Shown: positions 49,567 to 62,570 of the stretch, piece by piece
Layout: each line of letters starts with the position of its first letter
Position numbering within the stretch: the first letter of the stretch is position 1
Source: Petrolisthes cinctipes
Taxonomy: Eukaryota; Arthropoda; Malacostraca; Decapoda; Porcellanidae
NCBI GenBank assembly: GCA_033782935.1
Contig: JAWQEG010000411.1
Span: 1,423,501 to 1,487,500 of the forward strand
DNA: 64,000 nt
Direction of reading: 5' to 3'
Made by a program: the position numbers and the translations under genes
Notes under the pieces: generated by a model
Seen by the model: the letters and a program-made list of their open reading frames with translations, nothing else
What the model was told of the DNA's origin: nothing
Databases searched by the model: none

Positions 49567-52500
49567 GTGTTTTGGGACTGAATTTGAGATATCGACTTTT
49601 TGGCACCTAAAAGATCGATTTTTAGCATGTTTTTAGCCTATATTTTGAAAATATTCTAGAACTGAGTAGGCATGTACAGATTGCTTCTGGGACCCCAAAA
49701 TATTGAATTTTCGGGTGTTTTGAGCCTGAATTTGAGATATAAACGGGTACAGAAGATACATGCACATATTGACTTTGGGCACCAAATATATCGATTTTCA
49801 GCATGTTTTGGGCCTGAATTTTGAAAATACTCTAACACGGAGTAGGCATGTACAGATCGCTTCTGGGACCCCAAAATATCGAATTTTCGGGTGTTTAGGG
49901 CCGGAATTTGAGATATAAACAGGTACAGAACATGCATGCACATATCGACTTTTGGGCACCTAAAAGATCGATTTTCAGTATGTTTTTGGCCTGTATTTTG
50001 AAAATACTCTTACACGGAGTAGGCATGTACAGATACCTTCTGGGACCACTAAATATCGAATTTTCGGGTGTTTTGGGACTGAATTTGAGATATCGATTTT
50101 TTGGCACCTAAAATGTCGATTTTTTGCATGTTTTTAGCCTATATTTTGAAAATATTCTAGCACTGTGTAGGCATGTACAGATTGCTTCTGGGACCCCAAA
50201 ATATTGAATTTTCGGGTGTTTTGAGCCTGAATTTGAGATAAAAACGGGTACAGAAGATACATGCACATTTTGACTTTGGGCATCTAAAATATCGATTTTC
50301 AGCATGTTTTGGGCCTGTATTTTGAAAATACTCTAACACTGAGTAGGAATGTACAGATTGCTTCTGGGACCCCAAAATATTGAATTTTCGGGTGTTTTGA
50401 GCCTGAATTTGAGATATAAACGGGTACTGAAGATGCATGCACATATCGACTTTTGTGCAACTAAAAGATCGATTTTCAGTATGTTTTGAGCAAGTATTTT
50501 GAAGATACTCTAACACGGAGTAGGCATGTACAGATACCTTCTGGGACCTCTAAATATCGAATTTTCGGGTGTTTTGGGACTGAATTTGAGATATCGATTT
50601 TTTGGCACCTAAAATGTCGATTTTTAGCATGTTTTTAGCCTATATTTTGAAAATATTCTAGCACTGTGTAGGCATGTACAGATTGCTTCTGGGACCCCAA
50701 AATATTGAATTTTCGGGTGTTTTGAGCCTGAATTTGAAATATAAACGGGTACAGAAGATACATGCACATATTGACTTTGGGCATCTAAAATATCGATTTT
50801 CAGCATGTTTTGGGCCTGTATTTTGAAAATACTCTAACACTGAGTAGGCATGTACAGATTGCTTCTGGGACCCCAAAATATTGAGTTTTCGGGTGTTTTG
50901 AGCCTGAATTTGAGATATAAACGGGTACTGAAGATGCATGCACATATCGACTTTTGTGCACCTAAAAGATCGATTTTCAGTATGTTTTGTGCATATATTT
51001 TGAAAATACTCTAACACGGAGTAGGCATGTACAGATCGCTTCTGGGACCCCTAAATATCGAATTTTCGGGTGTTTTGGGACTGAATTTGAGATATCGACT
51101 TTTGTGCACCTAAAAGATCGATTTTCAGTATGTTTTTGGCCTGTATTTTGAAAATACTCTAACACGGAGTAAGCATGTACAGATACCTTCTGGGACCTCT
51201 AAATATCGAATTTTCGGGTGTTTTGGGACTGAATTTGAGATATCGACTTTTTGGCACCTAAAAGATCGATTTTTAGCATGTTTTTAGCCTATATTTTGAA
51301 AATATTCTAGCACTGTACAGATTGCTTCTGGGACCCCAAAATATTGATTTTTCGGGTGTTTTGAGCCTGAATTTGAGATATAAACGGGTATAGAAGATAC
51401 ATGCACATATTGACTTTGGGCACCAAAAATATCGATTTTCAGCATGTTTTGGGCCTGAATTTTGAAAATACTCTAACACGGAGTAGGCATGTACAGATCG
51501 CTTCTGGGACCCCAAAATATCGAATTTTCGGGTGTTTAGGGCCAGAATTTGAGATATAAACGGGTACAGAAGATGCATGCACATATCGACTTTTGGGCAC
51601 CTAAAAGATCGATTTTCAGTATGTTTTTGGCCTGTATTTTTAAAATACTCTAAAACGGAGTAGGCATGTACAGATACCTTCTGAGACCTCTAAATATCGA
51701 ATTTTCGGGTGTTTTGGGACTGAATTTGAGATATCGATTTTTTGTCACCTAAAATGTCGATTTTTAGCATGTTTTTAGCCTATATTTTGAAAATATTCTA
51801 GCACTGTGTAGGCATGTACAGATTGCTTCTGGGACCCCAAAATATTGAATTTTTGGGTGTTTTGAGCCTGAATTTGAGATATAAACGGGTACAGAAGATA
51901 CATGCACATATTGACTTTGGGCATCTAAAATATCGATTTTCAGCATGTTTTGGGCCTGTATTTTGAAAATAATCTAACACTGAGTAGGCATGTACAGATT
52001 GCTTCTGGGACCACAAAATATTGAATTTTCGGGTGTTTTGAGCCTGAATTTGAGATATAAACGGGTACTGAAGATGCATGCACATATCGACTTTTGTGCA
52101 CCAAAAAGATCGATTTTCAGTATGTTTTGAGCATGTATTTTGAAAATACTCTAACACGGAGTAGGCATGTACAGATCGCTTCTGGGACCCCTAAATATCG
52201 AATTTTCGGATGTTTTGGGACTGAATTTGAGATATCGACTTTTTGGCACCTAAAAGATCGATTTTTAGCATGTTTTTAGCCTATATTTTGAAAATATTCT
52301 AGCACTGAGTAGGCATGTACAGATTGCTTCTGGGACCCCAAAATATTGAATTTTCGGGTGTTTTGAGCCTGAATTTGAGATATAAACGGGTACAGAAGAT
52401 ACATGCACATATTGACTTTGGGCACCAAAAATATCGATTTTCAGCATGTTTTGGGCCTGAATTTTAAAAATACTCTAACACGGAGTAGGCATGTACAGAT

Positions 52501-53956
52501 ACCTTCTGGGACCTCTAAATATCGAATTTTCGGGTGTTTTGGGACTGAATTTGAGATATCGATTTTTTGGCTCCTAAAATGTCGATTTTTAGCATGTTTT
52601 TAGCCTATATTTTGAAAATATTCTAGCACTGAGTAGGCATGTACAGATTGCTTCTGGGACCCCAAAATATTGAATTTTCGGGTGTTTTGAGCCTGAATTT
52701 GAGATATAAACGGGTACAGAAGATACATGCACATATTGACTTTGGGCATCTAAAATATCGATTTTCAGCATGTTTTGGGCCTGTATTTTGAAAATACTCT
52801 AACACTGAGTAGGCATGTACAGATTGCTTATGGGACCTCAAAATATTGAGTTTTCGGGTGTTTTGAGCCTGAATTTGAGATATAAACGGGTACTGAAGAT
52901 GCATGCACATATCGACTTTTGTGCACCTAAAAGATCGATTTTCAGTATGTTTTGAGCATGTATTTTGAAAATACTCTAACACGGAGTAGGCATGTACAGA
53001 TCGCTTCTGGGACCCCTAAATATCGAATTTTCGGGTGTTTTGGGACTGAATTTGAGATATCGACTTTTTGGCACCTAAAAGATCGATTTTTAGCATGTTT
53101 TTAGCCTATATTTTGAAAATATTCTAGCACAGAGTAGGCATGTACAGATTGCTTCTGGGACACCAAAATATTGAATTTTCGGGTGTTTTTGAGCCTGAAT
53201 TTGAGATGTAAACGGGTACAGAAGATACATGCACATATTGACGTTGGGCACCAAAAATATCGATTTTCAGCATGTTTTGGGCCTGAATTTTGAAAATACT
53301 CTAACACGGAGTAGGCATGTACAGATCGCTTCTGGGACCCCAAAATATCGAATTTTCGGGTGTTTAGGGCCAAAATTTGAGATATAAACGGGTACAGAAG
53401 ATACATGCACATATTGACTTTGGGCATCTAAAATATCGATTTTCAGCATGTTTTGGGCCTGTATTTTGAAAATACTCTAACACTGAGTAGGCATGTACAG
53501 ATTGCTTCTGGGACCCCAAAATATTGAGTTTTCGGGTGTTTTGAGCCTGAATTTGAGATGTAAACGGGTACAGAAGATACATGCACATATTGACTTTGGG
53601 CACCAAAAATATCGATTTTCAGCATGTTTTGGGTCTGAATTTTAAAAATACTCTAACACGGAGTAGGCATGTACAGATCGCTTCTGAGACCCCAAAATAT
53701 CGAATTTTCGGGTGTTTAGGGCCAGAATTTGAGATATAAACGGGTACAGAAGATGCATGCACATATCGACTTTTGGGCACCTAAAAGATCGATTTTCAGT
53801 ATGTTTTTGGCCTGTATTTTGAAAATACTCTAACACGGAGTAGGCATGTACAGATACCTTCTGGGACCTCTAAATATCGAATTTTCAGGTGTTTTGGGAC
53901 TGAATTTGAGATATCGATTTTTTGGCACCTAAAATGTCGATTTTTAGCATGTTTTT

Positions 53957-53961
53957 ACTAA
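53957..53961 (+). repeat. 5-bp insertion (ACTAA) in C2, copy 1 of 4
   Basis: TTTTTAGCC becomes TTTTTACTAAAGCC. The same insertion is at 56,244, 58,067 and 60,214, all in the 53-61 kb block and nowhere else that I saw. Confidence 0.8.
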
Positions 53962-55104
53962 AGCCTATATTTTGAAAATATTCTAGCACTGTGTAGGCAT
54001 GTACAGATTGCTTCTGGGACCCCAAAATATTGAATTTTCGGGTATTTTGAGCCTGAATTTGAGATATAAACGGGTACAGAAGATAGATGCACATATCGAC
54101 TTTTGTGCATCTAAAAGATCGATTTTCAGTATGTTTTCAGCATGTATTTTGAAAATAACTCTAACACGGAGTAGGCATGTACAGATCGCTTCTGGGACCC
54201 CTAAATATCGAATTTTCGGGTGTTTTGGGACTGAATTTGAGATATCGACTTTTGTGCACCTAAAAGATCGATTTTCAGTATGTTTTTGGCCCGTATTTTG
54301 AAAATACTCTAACACGGAGTAAGCATGTACAGATACCTTCTGGGACCTCTAAATATCGAATTTTCGGGTGTTTTGGGACTGAATTTGAGATATCGATTTT
54401 TTGGCACCTAAAATGTCGATTTTTAGCATGTTTTTAGCCTATATTTTGAAAATATTCTAGCACTGTGTAGGCATGTACAGATTGCTTCTGGGACCCCAAA
54501 ATATTGAATTTTCGGGTGTTTTGAGCCTGAATTTGAGATATAAACGGGTACAGAAGATACATGCACATATTGACTTTGGGCATCTAAAATATCGATTTTC
54601 AGCATGTTTTGGGCCTGTATTTTGAAAATACTCTAACACTGAGTAGGCATGTACAGATCGCTTCTGGGACCCTTAAATATCGAATTTTCGGGTGTTTTGG
54701 GACTAAATTTGAGATATCGACTTTTTGGCACCTAAAAGATCGATTTTTAGCATGTTTTTAGCCTATATTTTGAAAATATTCTAGCACTGTACAGATTGCT
54801 TCTGGGACCCCAAAATATTGAATTTTCGGGTGTTTTGAGCCTGAATTTGAGATATAAACGGGTACTGAAGATGCATGCACATATCGACTTCTGTGCACCT
54901 AAAAGATCGATTTTCAGTATGTTTTGAGCATGTATTTTGAAAATACTCTAACACGGAGTAGGCATGTACAGATCGCTTCTGGGACCCCTAAATATCGAAT
55001 TTTCGGGTGTTTTGGGACTGAATTTGAGATATCGACTTTTTGGCACCTAAAAGATCGATTTTTAGCATGTTTTTAGCCTATATTTTGAAAATATTCTAGC
55101 ACTG

Positions 55105-56928
55105 TACAGATTGCTTCTGGGACCCCAAAATATTGAATTTTCGGGTGTTTTGAGCCTGAATTTGAGATATAAACTGGTACAGAAGATACATGCTCATATT
55201 GACTTGCGGCACCAAAAAATATCGATTTTTAGCATGTTTTGGGCCTGAATTTTGAAAATACTCTAACACGGAGTAGGCATGTACAGATCGCTTCTGGGAC
55301 CCCGAAATATCGAATTTTCGGGTGTTTAGGGCCAGAATTTGAGATATAAACGGGTACAGAAGATGCATGCACATATCGACTTTTGGGCACCTAAAAGATC
55401 GATTTCCAGTATGTTTTTGGCCTGTATTTTGAAAATACTCTAACACGGAGTAAGCATGTACAGATACCTTCTGGGACCTCTAAATATCGAATTTTCGGGT
55501 GTTTTGGGACTGAATTTGAGATATCGATTTTTTGGCACCTACAATGTCGATTTTTAGCATGTTTTTAGCCTATATTTTGAAAATATTCTAGCACTGTGTA
55601 GGCATGTACAGATTGCTTCTGGGACCCCAAAATATTGAATTTTCGGGTGTTTTGAGCCTGAATTTGAGATATAAACGGGTACAGAAGATACATGCACATA
55701 TTGACTTTGGGCATCTAAAATATCGATTTTCAGCATGTTTTGGGCCTGTATTTTGAAAATACTCTAACACTGAGTAGGCATGTACAGATTGCTTCTGGGA
55801 CCCCAAAATATTGAATTTTCGGGTGTTTTGAGCCTGAATTTGAGATATAAACTGGTACAGAAGATACATGCACATATTGACTTTGGGCACCAAAAATATC
55901 GATTTTCAGCATGTTTTGGGCCTGAATTTTAAAAATACTCTAACACGGAGTAGGGATGTACAGATCGCTTCTGGGACCCCAAAATATCGAATTTTCGGGT
56001 GTTTAGGGCCAGAATTTGAGATATAAACGGGTACAGAAGATGCATGCACATATCGACTTTTGGGCACCTAAAAGATCGATTTTCAGTATGTTTTTGGCCT
56101 GTATTTTGAAAATACTCTAACACGGAGTAGGCATGTACAGATACCTTCTGGGACCTCTAAATATCGAGTTTTCGGGTGTTTTGGGACTGAATTTGAGATA
56201 TCGATTTTTTGGCACCTAAAATGTCGATTTTTAGCATGTTTTTACTAAAGCCTATATTTTGAAAATATTCTAGCACTGTGTAGGCATGTACAGATTGCTT
56301 CTGGGACCCCAAAATATTGGATTTTCGGGTATTTTGAGCCTGAATTTGAGATATAAACGGGTACAGAAGATACATGCACATATTGACTTTGGGCATCTAA
56401 AATATCGATTTTCAGCATGTTTTGGGCCTGTATTTTGAAAATACTCTAACACGGAGTAGGCATGTACAGATCGCTTCTGGGACCCCTAAATATCGAATTT
56501 TCGGGTGTTTAGGGCCAGAATTTGAGATATAAACGGGTACAGAAGATGCATGCACATATCGACTTTTGTGCATCTAAAAGATCGATTTTCAGTATGTTTT
56601 GATCATGTATTTTGAAAATAACTCTAACACGGAGTAGGCATGTACAGATCGCTTCTGGGACCCCTAAATATTGAATTTTCGGGTGTTTTGGGACTGAATT
56701 TGAGATATCGACTTTTGTGCACCTAAAAGATCGATTTTCAGTATGTTTTTGGCCCGTATTTTGAAAATACTCTAACACGGAGTAAGCATGTACAGATACC
56801 TTCTGGGACCCCTAAATATCGAATTTTCGGGTGTTTTGGGACTGAATTTGAGATATCGACTTTTTGGCACCTAAAAGATCGATTTTTAGCATGTTTTTAG
56901 CCTATATTTTGAAAATATTCTAGCACTG
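55105..56928. repeat. Super-repeat zeta, copy 1 (1,824 bp, lacks one A-C dimer)
   Basis: Ordered rare states: TAAACTGGTAC, GACTTGCGGCACC, CCCCGAAATATC, GATTTCCAG, GAGTAAGCATG, CCTACAATGTC, GTAGGGATG, the 5-bp ACTAA insertion, AAATAACTCTAAC and GGCCCGTATT. Its last short monomer (about 56,785-56,928) has a C2 head and C1 tail, and the A1-C1 dimer of copies 2 and 3 is absent. A diverged earlier relative lies at about 53.4-55.1 kb. Confidence 0.85.
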
Positions 56929-59075
56929 TACAGATTGCTTCTGGGACCCCAAAATATTGAATTTTCGGGTGTTTTGAGCCTGAATTTGAGATATAAACTG
57001 GTACAGAAGATACATGCTCATATTGACTTGCGGCACCAAAAATATCGATTTTTAGCATGTTTTGGGCCTGAATTTTGAAAATACTCTAACACGGAGTAGG
57101 CATGTACAGATCGCTTCTGGGACCCCGAAATATCGAATTTTCGGGTGTTTAGGGCCAGAATTTGAGATATAAACGGGTACAGAAGATGCATGCACATATC
57201 GACTTTTGGGCACCTAAAAGATCGATTTCCAGTATGTTTTTGGCCTGTATTTTGAAAATACTCTAACACGGAGTAAGCATGTACAGATACCTTCTGGGAC
57301 CTCTAAATATCGAATTTTCGGGTGTTTTGGGACTGAATTTGAGATATCGATTTTTTGGCACCTACAATGTCGATTTTTAGCATGTTTTTAGCCTATATTT
57401 TGAAAATATTCTAGCACTGTGTAGGCATGTACAGATTGCTTCTGGGACCCCAAAATATTGAATTTTCGGGTGTTTTGAGCCTGAATTTGAGATATAAACG
57501 GGTACAGAAGATACATGCACATATTGACTTTGGGCATCTAAAATATCGATTTTCAGCATGTTTTGGGCCTGTATTTTGAAAATACTCTAACACTGAGTAG
57601 GCATGTACAGATTGCTTCTGGGACCCCAAAATATTGAATTTTCGGGTGTTTTGAGCCTGAATTTGAGATATAAACTGGTACAGAAGATACATGCACATAT
57701 TGACTTTGGGCACCAAAAATATCGATTTTCAGCATGTTTTGGGCCTGAATTTTAAAAATACTCTAACACGGAGTAGGGATGTACAGATCGCTTCTGGGAC
57801 CCCAAAATATCGAATTTTCGGGTGTTTAGGGCCAGAATTTGAGATATAAACGGGTACAGAAGATGCATGCACATATCGACTTTTGGGCACCTAAAAGATC
57901 GATTTTCAGTATGTTTTTGGCCTGTATTTTGAAAATACTCTAACACGGAGTAGGCATGTACAGATACCTTCTGGGACCTCTAAATATCGAGTTTTCGGGT
58001 GTTTTGGGACTGAATTTGAGATATCGATTTTTTGGCACCTAAAATGTCGATTTTTAGCATGTTTTTACTAAAGCCTATATTTTGAAAATATTCTAGCACT
58101 GTGTAGGCATGTACAGATTGCTTCTGGGACCCCAAAATATTGGATTTTCGGGTATTTTGAGCCTGAATTTGAGATATAAACGGGTACAGAAGATACATGC
58201 ACATATTGACTTTGGGCATCTAAAATATCGATTTTCAGCATGTTTTGGGCCTGTATTTTGAAAATACTCTAACACGGAGTAGGCATGTACAGATCGCTTC
58301 TGGGACCCCTAAATATCGAATTTTCGGGTGTTTAGGGCCAGAATTTGAGATATAAACGGGTACAGAAGATGCATGCACATATCGACTTTTGTGCATCTAA
58401 AAGATCGATTTTCAGTATGTTTTGATCATGTATTTTGAAAATAACTCTAACACGGAGTAGGCATGTACAGATCGCTTCTGGGACCCCTAAATATTGAATT
58501 TTCGGGTGTTTTGGGACTGAATTTGAGATATCGACTTTTGTGCACCTAAAAGATCGATTTTCAGTATGTTTTTGGCCCGTATTTTGAAAATACTCTAACA
58601 CGGAGTAAGCATGTACAGATACCTTCTGGGACCTCTAAATATCGAATTTTCGGGTGTTTTGGGACTGAATTTGAGATATCGATTTTTTGGCACCTAAAAT
58701 GTCGATTTTTACCATGTTTTTAGCCTATATTTTGAAAATATTCTAGCACTGTGTAGGCATGTACAGATTGTTTCTGGGACCCCAAAATATTGAATTTTCG
58801 GGTGTTTTGAGCCTGAATTTGAGATATAAACGGGTACAGAAGATACATGCACATATTGACTTTGGGCATCTAAAATATCGATTTTCAGCATGTTTTGGGC
58901 CTGTATTTTGAAAATACTCTAACACTGAGTAGGCATGTACAGATCGCTTCTGGGACCCCTAAATATCGAATTTTCGGGTGTTTTGGGACTGAATTTGAGA
59001 TATCGACTTTTTGGCACCTAAAAGATCGATTTTTAGCATGTTTTTAGCCTATATTTTGAAAATATTCTAGCACTG
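56929..59075. repeat. Super-repeat zeta, copy 2 (2,147 bp)
   Basis: Same order of variants as copy 1, offset 1,823-1,824 bp. The one-base shift comes from an extra A in CACCAAAAAATATC of copy 1. It ends with C2, then A1 (58,753), then C1 (58,929). Confidence 0.87.
58753..59075 (+). repeat. A1-C1 dimer (323 bp) absent from zeta copy 1
   Basis: An A1 joined to C1 without a B monomer, with GATTGTTTC in the A1 head. It is present again at about 60,900-61,222. Its loss in copy 1 leaves a C2/C1 chimeric monomer at the join. Confidence 0.82.
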
Positions 59076-61222
59076 TACAGATTGCTTCTGGGACCCCAAA
59101 ATATTGAATTTTCGGGTGTTTTGAGCCTGAATTTGAGATATAAACTGGTACAGAAGATACATGCACATATTGACTTTGGGCACCAAAAATATCGATTTTT
59201 AGCATGTTTTGGGCCTGAATTTTGAAAATACTCTAACACGGAGTAGGCATGTACAGATCGCTTCTGGGACCCCGAAATATCGAATTTTCGGGTGTTTAGG
59301 GCCAGAATTTGAGATATAAACGGGTACAGAAGATGCATGCACATATCGACTTTTGGGCACCTAAAAGATCGATTTCCAGTATGTTTTTGGCCTGTATTTT
59401 GAAAATACTCTAACACGGAGTAAGCATGTACAGATACCTTCTGGGACCTCTAAATATCGAATTTTCGGGTGTTTTGGGACTGAATTTGAGATATCGATTT
59501 TTTGGCACCTACAATGTCGATTTTTAGCATGTTTTTAGCCTATATTTTGAAAATATTCTAGCACTGTGTAGGCATGTACAGATTGCTTCTGGGACCCCAA
59601 AATATTGAATTTTCGGGTGTTTTGAGCCTGAATTTGAGATATAAACGGGTACAGAAGATACATGCACATATTGACTTTGGGCATCTAAAATATCGATTTT
59701 CAGCATGTTTTGGGCCTGTATTTTGAAAATACTCTAACACTGAGTAGGCATGTACAGATTGCTTCTGGGACCCCAAAATATTGAATTTTCGGGTGTTTTG
59801 AGCCTGAATTTGAGATATAAACTGGTACAGAAGATACATGCACATATTGACTTTGGGCACCAAAAATATCGATTTTCAGCATGTTTTGGGCCTGAATTTT
59901 AAAAATACTCTAACACGGAGTAGGGATGTACAGATCGCTTCTGGGACCCCAAAATATCGAATTTTCGGGTGTTTAGGGCCAGAATTTGAGATATAAACGG
60001 GTACAGAAGATGCATGCACATATCGACTTTTGGGCACCTAAAAGATCGATTTTCAGTATGTTTTTGGCCTGTATTTTGAAAATACTCTAACACGGAGTAG
60101 GCATGTACAGATACCTTCTGGGACCTCTAAATATCGAGTTTTCGGGTGTTTTGGGACTGAATTTGAGATATCGATTTTTTGGCACCTAAAATGTCGATTT
60201 TTAGCATGTTTTTACTAAAGCCTATATTTTGAAAATATTCTAGCACTGTGTAGGCATGTACAGATTGCTTCTGGGACCCCAAAATATTGGATTTTCGGGT
60301 ATTTTGAGCCTGAATTTGAGATATAAACGGGTACAGAAGATACATGCACATATTGACTTTGGGCATCTAAAATATCGATTTTCAGCATGTTTTGGGCCTG
60401 TATTTTGAAAATACTCTAACACGTAGTAGGCATGTACAGATCGCTTCTGGGACCCCTAAATATCGAATTTTCGGGTGTTTAGGGCCAGAATTTGAGATAT
60501 AAACGGGTACAGAAGATGCATGCACATATCGACTTTTGTGCATCTAAAAGATCGATTTTCAGTATGTTTTGATCATGTATTTTGAAAATAACTCTAACAC
60601 GGAGTAGGCATGTACAGATCGCTTCTGGGACCCCTAAATATTGAATTTTCGGGTGTTTTGGGACTGAATTTGAGATATCGACTTTTGTGCACCTAAAAGA
60701 TCGATTTTCAGTATGTTTTTGGCCCGTATTTTGAAAATACTCTAACACGGAGTAAGCATGTACAGATACCTTCTGGGACCTCTAAATATCGAATTTTCGG
60801 GTGTTTTGGGACTGAATTTGAGATATCGATTTTTTGGCACCTAAAATGTCGATTTTTATCATGTTTTTAGCCTATATTTTGAAAATATTCTAGCACTGTG
60901 TAGGCATGTACAGATTGTTTCTGGGACCCCAAAATATTGAATTTTCGGGTGTTTTGAGCCTGAATTTGAGATATAAACGGGTACAGAAGATACATGCACA
61001 TATTGACTTTGGGCATCTAAAATATCGATTTTCAGCATGTTTTGGGCCTGTATTTTGAAAATACTCTAACACTGAGTAGGCATGTACAGATCGCTTCTGG
61101 GACCCCTAAATATCGAATTTTCGGGTGTTTTGGGACTGAATTTGAGATATCGACTTTTTGGCACCTAAAAGATCGATTTTTAGCATGTTTTTAGCCTATA
61201 TTTTGAAAATATTCTAGCACTG
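59076..61222. repeat. Super-repeat zeta, copy 3 (2,147 bp)
   Basis: Near-identical to copy 2 at exactly 2,147 bp. Differences seen: GACTTTGGGCACC replaces GACTTGCGGCACC near 59,172, ACACGTAGTAGG appears near 60,421, and TTTATCATG replaces TTTACCATG near 60,858. Confidence 0.87.
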
Positions 61223-62215
61223 TACAGATTGCTTCTGGGACCCCAAAATATTGAATTTTCGGGTGTTTTTGAGCCTGAATTTGAGATATAAACGGGTACT
61301 GAAGATGCATGCACATATCGACTTCTGTGCACCTAAAAGATCGATTTTCAGTATGTTTTGAGCATGTATTTTGAAAATACTCTAACACGGAGTAGGCATG
61401 TACAGATCGCTTCTGGGACCCCTAAATATCGAATTTTCGGGTGTTTTGGGACTGAATTTGAGATATCGACTTTTTGGCACCTAAAAGATCGATTTTTAGC
61501 ATGTTTTTAGCCTATATTTTGAAAAAATTCTAGCACTGAGTAGGCATGTACAGATTGCTTCTGGGACCCCAAAATATTGAATTTTCGGGTGTTTTGAGCC
61601 TGAATTTGAGATATAAACGGGTACAGAAGATACATGCACATATTGACTTTGGGCACCAAATATATCGATTTTCAGCATGTTTTGGGCCTGAATTTTGAAA
61701 ATACTCTAACACGGAGTAGGCATGTACAGATTGCTTCTGGGACCCCAAAATATCGAATTTTCGGGTGTTTAGGGCCAGAATTTGAGATATAACGGGTACA
61801 GAAGATGCATGCACATATCGACTTTTGGGCACCTAAAAGATCGATTTTCAGTATGTTTTTGTCCTGTATTTTGAAAATACTCTTACACGGAGTAGACATG
61901 TACAGATACCTTCTGGGACCTCTAAATATCGAATTTACGGGTGTTTTGGGACTGAATTTGAGATATCGATTTTTTGGCACCTAAAATGTCGATTTTTAGC
62001 ATGTTTTTAGCCTATATTTTGAAAATATTCTAGCACTGTGTAGGCATGTACAGATTGCTTCTGGGACCCCAAAATATTGAATTTTCGGGGGTTTTGAGCC
62101 TGAATTTGAGATATAAACGGGTACAGAAGATACATGCACATATTGACTTTGGGCATCTAAAATATCGATTTTCAGCATGTTTTGGGCCTGTATTTTGAAA
62201 ATACTCTAACACTGA

Positions 62216-62406
62216 GTAGGCATGTACAGATTGCTTCTGGGACCCAAAAATATTGAATTTTCGGGTGTTTTGAGCCTGAATTTGAGATATAAACGGGTAC
62301 TGAAGATGCGGGTACAGAAGATACTTGCACATATTGACTTTGGGCATCTAAAATATCGATTTTCAGCATGTTTTGGGCCTGTATTTTGAAAATACTCTAA
62401 CACTGA
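62216..62406 (+). repeat. A-type monomer with 15-bp internal duplication (191 bp)
   Basis: The middle contains CGGGTACTGAAGATG followed at once by CGGGTACAGAAGATAC: a B1-type and an A1-type version of the same segment side by side. This points to a crossover between B1 and A1 displaced by 15 bp. Confidence 0.85.
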
Positions 62407-62570
62407 GTAGGCATGTACAGATTGCTTCTGGGACCCCAAAATATTGAATTTTCGGGTGTTTTGAGCCTGAATTTGAGATATAAACGGGTACTGAAGAAGA
62501 CTTTTGTGCACCTAAAAGATCGATTTTCAGTATGTTTTGAGCAAGTATTTTGAAAATACTCTAACACGGA
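62407..62570 (+). repeat. B1 with 13-bp net deletion (164 bp)
   Basis: CGGGTACTGAAGAAGACTTTTG: the TGCATGCACATATC segment is replaced by one A. It is next to the 191-bp monomer, so the two may come from one local event. Confidence 0.8.
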
